DNA from: Planctomycetaceae bacterium
Lineage (GTDB): Bacteria > Planctomycetota > Planctomycetia > Pirellulales > UBA1268
DNA length: 33,904 bases
Assembly: GCA_947449135.1 (NCBI GenBank)
Contig: CANFQO010000032.1
Location: 1 to 33,904 of the forward strand
Direction: 5' to 3'
The translations under genes were made by a program, and so were the position numbers. Below are positions 30,710 through 33,904 of the stretch, piece by piece. Numbering within the stretch: position 1 is the stretch's first letter; each line of letters opens with the position of its first letter. Under the pieces are notes generated by a model that was not told the origin of the DNA, did not search any database, and worked only from the letters and a program-made list of their open reading frames with translations.

Positions 30710-30715
30710 ACCCTC

Positions 30716-30721
30716 ATTCTA
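30716..30721 (-). promoter_or_regulatory. Possible -10 box directly before the uvrC start
   Basis: TAGAAT on the minus strand ends 6 nt before the GTG at 30709 (spacer GAGGGT). If used, transcription would start at about the start codon. GAGGG in the spacer is too close to the GTG to serve as a normal ribosome site. Confidence 0.35.
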
Positions 30722-30745
30722 GCCGCTGGGTCGCCGCTTGCTGGC

Positions 30746-30959
30746 AACGGTTCGGGGCTGCCCACGCCCCGTCGCCGGACGTTCGCTACGTCGACCAATC
30801 CGCCTCCGGCGGATCGGTGCCCGCTGGCCGTCGCTCACTCGATGCTGACTGCGCTCCGGCTGGCGGCTTTCGCGCCGTCGCCGCCGTCCCGGCGTCGGCT
30901 CCGGCTTACAGGAGCCGTGCAGAGCACGGCTCCCAATCTCTTGCCTGCGCTTGTCAGCA
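30746..30959. repeat. Long direct repeat, copy A
   Basis: This copy is matched in the same orientation by copy B at 33720-33904. The head (30746-30787, 42 nt) differs by one base, the tail (30831-30959, 129 nt) is identical, and the centre differs (43 nt here, 14 nt in B). The tail holds nested hairpins: GGAGCCGTGC, loop AGA, GCACGGCTCC (30911-30933), and an overlapping alternative CGGCTCC/GGAGCCG. The centre holds ATCCGCC, TCC, GGCGGAT. No protein is supported on either strand. It occupies most of the 468-nt gap between uvrC and the oxygenase gene; the remaining 30960-31177 shows no clear feature beyond a weak promoter-like TTGTAC/TAGGCT near 31096. Confidence 0.85.
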
Positions 30960-31177
30960 ACGCCGGCCCTCGGGACATGGGCAGACCCTCCCGGATGCGT
31001 CTGTGCGGCCTGAAGAAGGCGAGATGCCGAGGAATCTGTTGCGGTCGTCGTGACGTCGGACGTCGCCAGGCGAACCCGTTTTGCTACCCCAGGCTTGTAC
31101 AGGCAACGGGACGGACTAGGCTGCACCTGAGCGAATCCACTGTCTGCCCGATCCGTTCCTCCCGGTGATGTGAATCC

Positions 31178-31987
31178 ATGGCTGTGGCCAAGTCCCCCGA
31201 GGCTGAAGCAGTTTCCCGCCGCGGGCTACTGGTGGGCGGGGTTGCGGCATTGGCCACGGGTGTCGTCGGTGCTGCCGGCGGCTATCAGGCGAGGCGGTTT
31301 CGCGAACGCATGATCACACCCGCCGCCGACTCGGCGACCTCCGAGTTCCGCCGGCACGCGGCCGCGATCCGTGCCACCCAGTCGCGACAGACCGTGGAAG
31401 ACGTCGTCGCACTGCGTAGGAAGTATCAGGATCCGATCTTTGGCAAGGCCCGCGTGTGGGACATGATCGAAAAGCTGGGAATGTGCGTGGACGCCAGCGA
31501 TGACTCGCTGATGTGCACGAGTCAACTCTTGCACGTGCAACAGGTGCTCGAGGCGATGGAACGAGATGGCGTGCAGGACCGTGACCTGTTCCTCGTCGCG
31601 CTGCTGCACGACATAGGCAAGGTCATGCTGCTGACCAATGCGGCCCCCGAGCACGTGGTCGGCTACATCAGCCCGTTGGGTGAGCCGTCTCATGGCATCG
31701 GTCTCGAGAACGTGATCTTCCAGTTCGGTCACGACGAGTTCATCTACTCGAGGATCAAGGACCTCGTCCCGGAGCGTGTCGCGTGGACCGTCCGCTATCA
31801 CAGTGCCATGGTCGACACGCTGCGGCCCTACTGCAATGAGCAGGATCTCGCACACCTGGACGGGTGCCTCGCAGTGTTCCAGCCATTCGATCTGTGTCAC
31901 AAGTCGTACCGTCATCTGCCGCACGTCGACATGGCAAAGTATCGTGCACTGATCGAGGACACGTTCCCGCAGCCCATCCTGTTTTGA
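31178..31987 (+). CDS. Myo-inositol oxygenase-like HD-domain diiron protein with Tat/anchor N-terminus
   Basis: A 269-residue protein. Residues 70-269 follow the myo-inositol oxygenase (MIOX) family throughout: QTVEDVVALRRKY, VDASDD, LLHDIGKVM, GLENVIFQFGHDEFIY, VRYHSAM, CNEQDLAHLDG, FDLCHKSYRHLPHVD. All six diiron ligands are present: His119, His144, Asp145, His185, His208, Asp238. MIOX cleaves myo-inositol with O2 to glucuronate. Pocket residues equivalent to mouse Asp85, Lys127, Ser221 and Lys257 are kept (Asp105, Lys148, Ser209, Lys242), but mouse Asp142 is Tyr163 and about 30 residues of the following loop are missing. The N-terminus SRRGLLVGGVAALATGVVG is a twin-Arg signal or membrane anchor, unusual for a cytosolic family. 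Fold and metal site confident; substrate unknown. Confidence 0.85.
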   Translation: MAVAKSPEAEAVSRRGLLVGGVAALATGVVGAAGGYQARRFRERMITPAADSATSEFRRHAAAIRATQSRQTVEDVVALRRKYQDPIFGKARVWDMIEKLGMCVDASDDSLMCTSQLLHVQQVLEAMERDGVQDRDLFLVALLHDIGKVMLLTNAAPEHVVGYISPLGEPSHGIGLENVIFQFGHDEFIYSRIKDLVPERVAWTVRYHSAMVDTLRPYCNEQDLAHLDGCLAVFQPFDLCHKSYRHLPHVDMAKYRALIEDTFPQPILF

Positions 31988-32073
31988 GACAGCGCCGTGG
32001 GCGATCCAGGGGCGTATAGGCCTCCCTCGCCTGTCTGGCGGGCGGGCACGGTGCCCGGACGAACAACCACACC

Positions 32074-33711
32074 ATGATCTCCTTGCTGCCGGGACGATTT
32101 GCCATCACATGGCTTGGCGCGATCATGGCGCTGACCGTGTTCGCGGTCGCATGGCCACGAGGATCGCGAGCATTCAACCGGTTCGTGGCGGCCGGTTTGG
32201 TCACCGTGGCTCGCCGTCCCTGGCTGATCGCGTTTCCAGTCATCGCCATGGGAGTGGTCGTGCTGTGGGCCCACCATGGGTTTCCCCAGCCACGAATCCA
32301 CGACGAGTTCAGCTATCTGCTGGCTTCCGACACGTTTGCGCATGGTCGGCTGGCGAATGCGCCGCATCCGCTGTGGCAGTTCTTCGAGACTTTTCATGTC
32401 AACCAGCAGCCGTTCTATGTATCGATGTACCAGCCCGGCTTTGGACTGGCCTTGGCCGCGGGCCAACGGTTCCTCGGGCATCCATGGTTCGCCGTATGGA
32501 TTTCCGCTATCGCTCTGGCATTGGCCGTCCACTGGGCTGCACGCGCGTGGGTTTCACAGCTGTGGGCTGCCGCGGCCGGACTCGTCACCGCCTGCATCGT
32601 GTCCCGTGGCTACTGGCTCGACAGTTACTGGGGGGGGACACTGCCTGCCATCGCCGGCGCCCTCGTGGTAGGGGCGTGGCCTCGCGTCATCCGTGCGGCG
32701 AATCGAGATGCAGCGTCGGTAATTGCCGCGGCTGTCCCCTTGGCAGCGGGTGGGGTGCTCTTGCTCTTCACGCGGCCCTATGAGGGACTCGCCTTGGTGC
32801 TGCCACTCGCAGTCGGCCTCGCGATGTCGCCCATGCCTTCACGGTCGCACGCGGCGTGGATCGTCACCTGCACGATCGCCTTGGGGATCGGGTTGGCCGG
32901 GCTGGCCTCCTACAATTGGCACACGACGGGGACCATGTTGACCACGCCCTACGGGCTGAACCTGTTGTCTTATCATCACCGCAAACTCTTCGTGTTTGGT
33001 GCCGATCGTGATCCCCCTCCCGTCTACCGGCATGAAGTCATGCGGCGGATGTACTCCGAGGAGTTCCAGCTTCGGCCATTTTCCGCCGAGGCGATTCGAC
33101 AACACATCGTGCCGACCATGTCGTTTTACGGCGCACCGCTGCAACTGATCACGGTTGCCGCGATGCCGTGGCTCTTCCGCAACCGCCGCAGCCGTCCACT
33201 CCTCCTTGCGACCGGCTGTGTGTGCATCGCGGCGCTGCTGACCGTCTTCATCCGGCCCCACTATCTGGCACCAGCGGCCGCGGGCATCGTCATTCTCACC
33301 ACGCAAGGGTTTCGGGTGGTGTCGACGCTGCGCTGGCGAAGGCATCGATTCGGCCGCACAGTCGCCTACGGTTTTCTGGTGTGTTGGCTGGTGGTGGCCT
33401 ATGGCTACGGCGTGGTGCAGCAAATACGAACGGAGAATCCTCCGACGTGGGTTCGGGAACGCACGCGGATCACCGAGGAACTCACTCGGGCGGGCGGACA
33501 GCATCTCGTGCTCGTTCGATACTCGGCAGAACACCGTCCTCACGACGAATGGGTCTACAACGGAGCCAGCCTGGGATCTGACGCCCAGATTCTTTGGGCA
33601 CGCGCTATGGATGAACAGTCGGATGGCAGACTCATGCGGCATGAGGCCGACCGCACGATCTGGATGGTCGAGCCCGACTCAGACGGCAGGCTGCAACGCC
33701 TTACGCCCTGA
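32074..33711 (+). CDS. GT-C type membrane glycosyltransferase-like protein
   Basis: A 545-residue integral membrane protein with about 10-11 hydrophobic segments up to residue ~460 and a soluble C-terminal tail of about 90 residues. After the second helix comes a periplasmic loop with RIHDEFSYLLASDTFAHGRL (Asp77-Glu78), the acidic motif expected in PMT/ArnT-like GT-C enzymes, which move sugars from lipid carriers to acceptors on the outer face of the membrane; NAPHPLWQFFETFHV and SMYQPGFGLALA follow. It lies 86 nt downstream of the MIOX-like gene on the same strand, probably in one transcript. Its stop lies 8 nt before direct repeat copy B. Donor and acceptor unknown. No Shine-Dalgarno is clear at the ATG. 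Confidence 0.75.
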   Translation: MISLLPGRFAITWLGAIMALTVFAVAWPRGSRAFNRFVAAGLVTVARRPWLIAFPVIAMGVVVLWAHHGFPQPRIHDEFSYLLASDTFAHGRLANAPHPLWQFFETFHVNQQPFYVSMYQPGFGLALAAGQRFLGHPWFAVWISAIALALAVHWAARAWVSQLWAAAAGLVTACIVSRGYWLDSYWGGTLPAIAGALVVGAWPRVIRAANRDAASVIAAAVPLAAGGVLLLFTRPYEGLALVLPLAVGLAMSPMPSRSHAAWIVTCTIALGIGLAGLASYNWHTTGTMLTTPYGLNLLSYHHRKLFVFGADRDPPPVYRHEVMRRMYSEEFQLRPFSAEAIRQHIVPTMSFYGAPLQLITVAAMPWLFRNRRSRPLLLATGCVCIAALLTVFIRPHYLAPAAAGIVILTTQGFRVVSTLRWRRHRFGRTVAYGFLVCWLVVAYGYGVVQQIRTENPPTWVRERTRITEELTRAGGQHLVLVRYSAEHRPHDEWVYNGASLGSDAQILWARAMDEQSDGRLMRHEADRTIWMVEPDSDGRLQRLTP

Positions 33712-33719
33712 GCAGGTCG

Positions 33720-33904
33720 AACGGTTCGGGGCTGCCCATGCCCCGTCGCCGGACGTTCGCTCCTGCCAGTGCCCTTCGCTCACTCGATGCTGACTGCGCT
33801 CCGGCTGGCGGCTTTCGCGCCGTCGCCGCCGTCCCGGCGTCGGCTCCGGCTTACAGGAGCCGTGCAGAGCACGGCTCCCAATCTCTTGCCTGCGCTTGTC
33901 AGCA
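33720..33904. repeat. Long direct repeat, copy B, cut by window end
   Basis: Same orientation as copy A (30746-30959). Head 33720-33761 differs from A by one base, the short centre 33762-33775 is unlike A, and tail 33776-33904 is identical to A over 129 nt to the last base of the window, so the true right end is not seen. It carries the same GGAGCCGTGC/GCACGGCTCC hairpin (33856-33878). With copy A it brackets the MIOX-like and GT-C-like genes. Confidence 0.85.

Noticed and set aside
30691-31168. Possible small proteins in the repeat region, including one shared by both repeat copies
   Set aside because: The frames have the same Ala/Ser/Arg-rich composition as other shadows, no ribosome site, and are disrupted by the different centres of copies A and B.
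31178-31987. Generic HD phosphohydrolase or HDOD signalling protein
   Set aside because: The six-ligand pattern, the Lys after the HD motif and the C-terminal CNEQDL and FDL-HK blocks follow myo-inositol oxygenase, not phosphohydrolases.

Overview
The window is GC-rich bacterial chromosome, most likely from a planctomycete, probably of the Pirellulales. The strongest sign is the PSCyt1/DUF1549/DUF1553 cytochrome-c protein followed by its DUF1501 partner (17014-21496), a gene pair largely typical of that phylum. Frequent GTG starts, weak Shine-Dalgarno sites, many exported proteins of unknown function, and an outer-membrane porin ending in Phe agree with this. No tRNA, rRNA, CRISPR array, transposase or phage gene was seen.

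Layout. 1-1877: start of a secreted Pro/Gly-rich protein (minus, leaves the window) diverging from an exported HExxH metallopeptidase. 1906-1983: hairpin repeat and terminator. 1998-9230 (minus): nitrogen-assimilation block lysR-gltB-gltD, glutamate synthase with a LysR regulator upstream. 9311-9336: perfect palindrome between lysR and a divergent porin gene (9496-11028). 11328-12152: lipoprotein. 12161-14499 (minus): small membrane protein coupled to ligA. 14597-15649: adenine/adenosine deaminase, whose last codons lie in an inverted repeat that fills the gap to a convergent heptosyltransferase-like gene (15692-16723). 17014-21496: PSD1/DUF1501 pair. 21613-25779 (minus): three-gene run of an acyl-CoA dehydrogenase-like protein and two DUF1254/DUF1214 exported paralogues. 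25903-28146: alpha-glucan phosphorylase. 28165-30709 (minus): unknown exported protein and a short uvrC.

30746-33904 holds the least ordinary part. Two nearly identical direct repeats, the second cut by the window end, flank two co-directional genes. One encodes an N-terminally anchored or Tat-exported homologue of myo-inositol oxygenase that keeps all six diiron ligands but has a changed substrate pocket. The other encodes a GT-C type membrane glycosyltransferase-like protein.

Much of the rest is housekeeping: glutamate synthesis, DNA joining and repair, purine salvage, glycogen breakdown. The exported and unknown genes are the accessory layer. Assignments rest on motif recognition in the translations. 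Domain boundaries are approximate and no database search was run.
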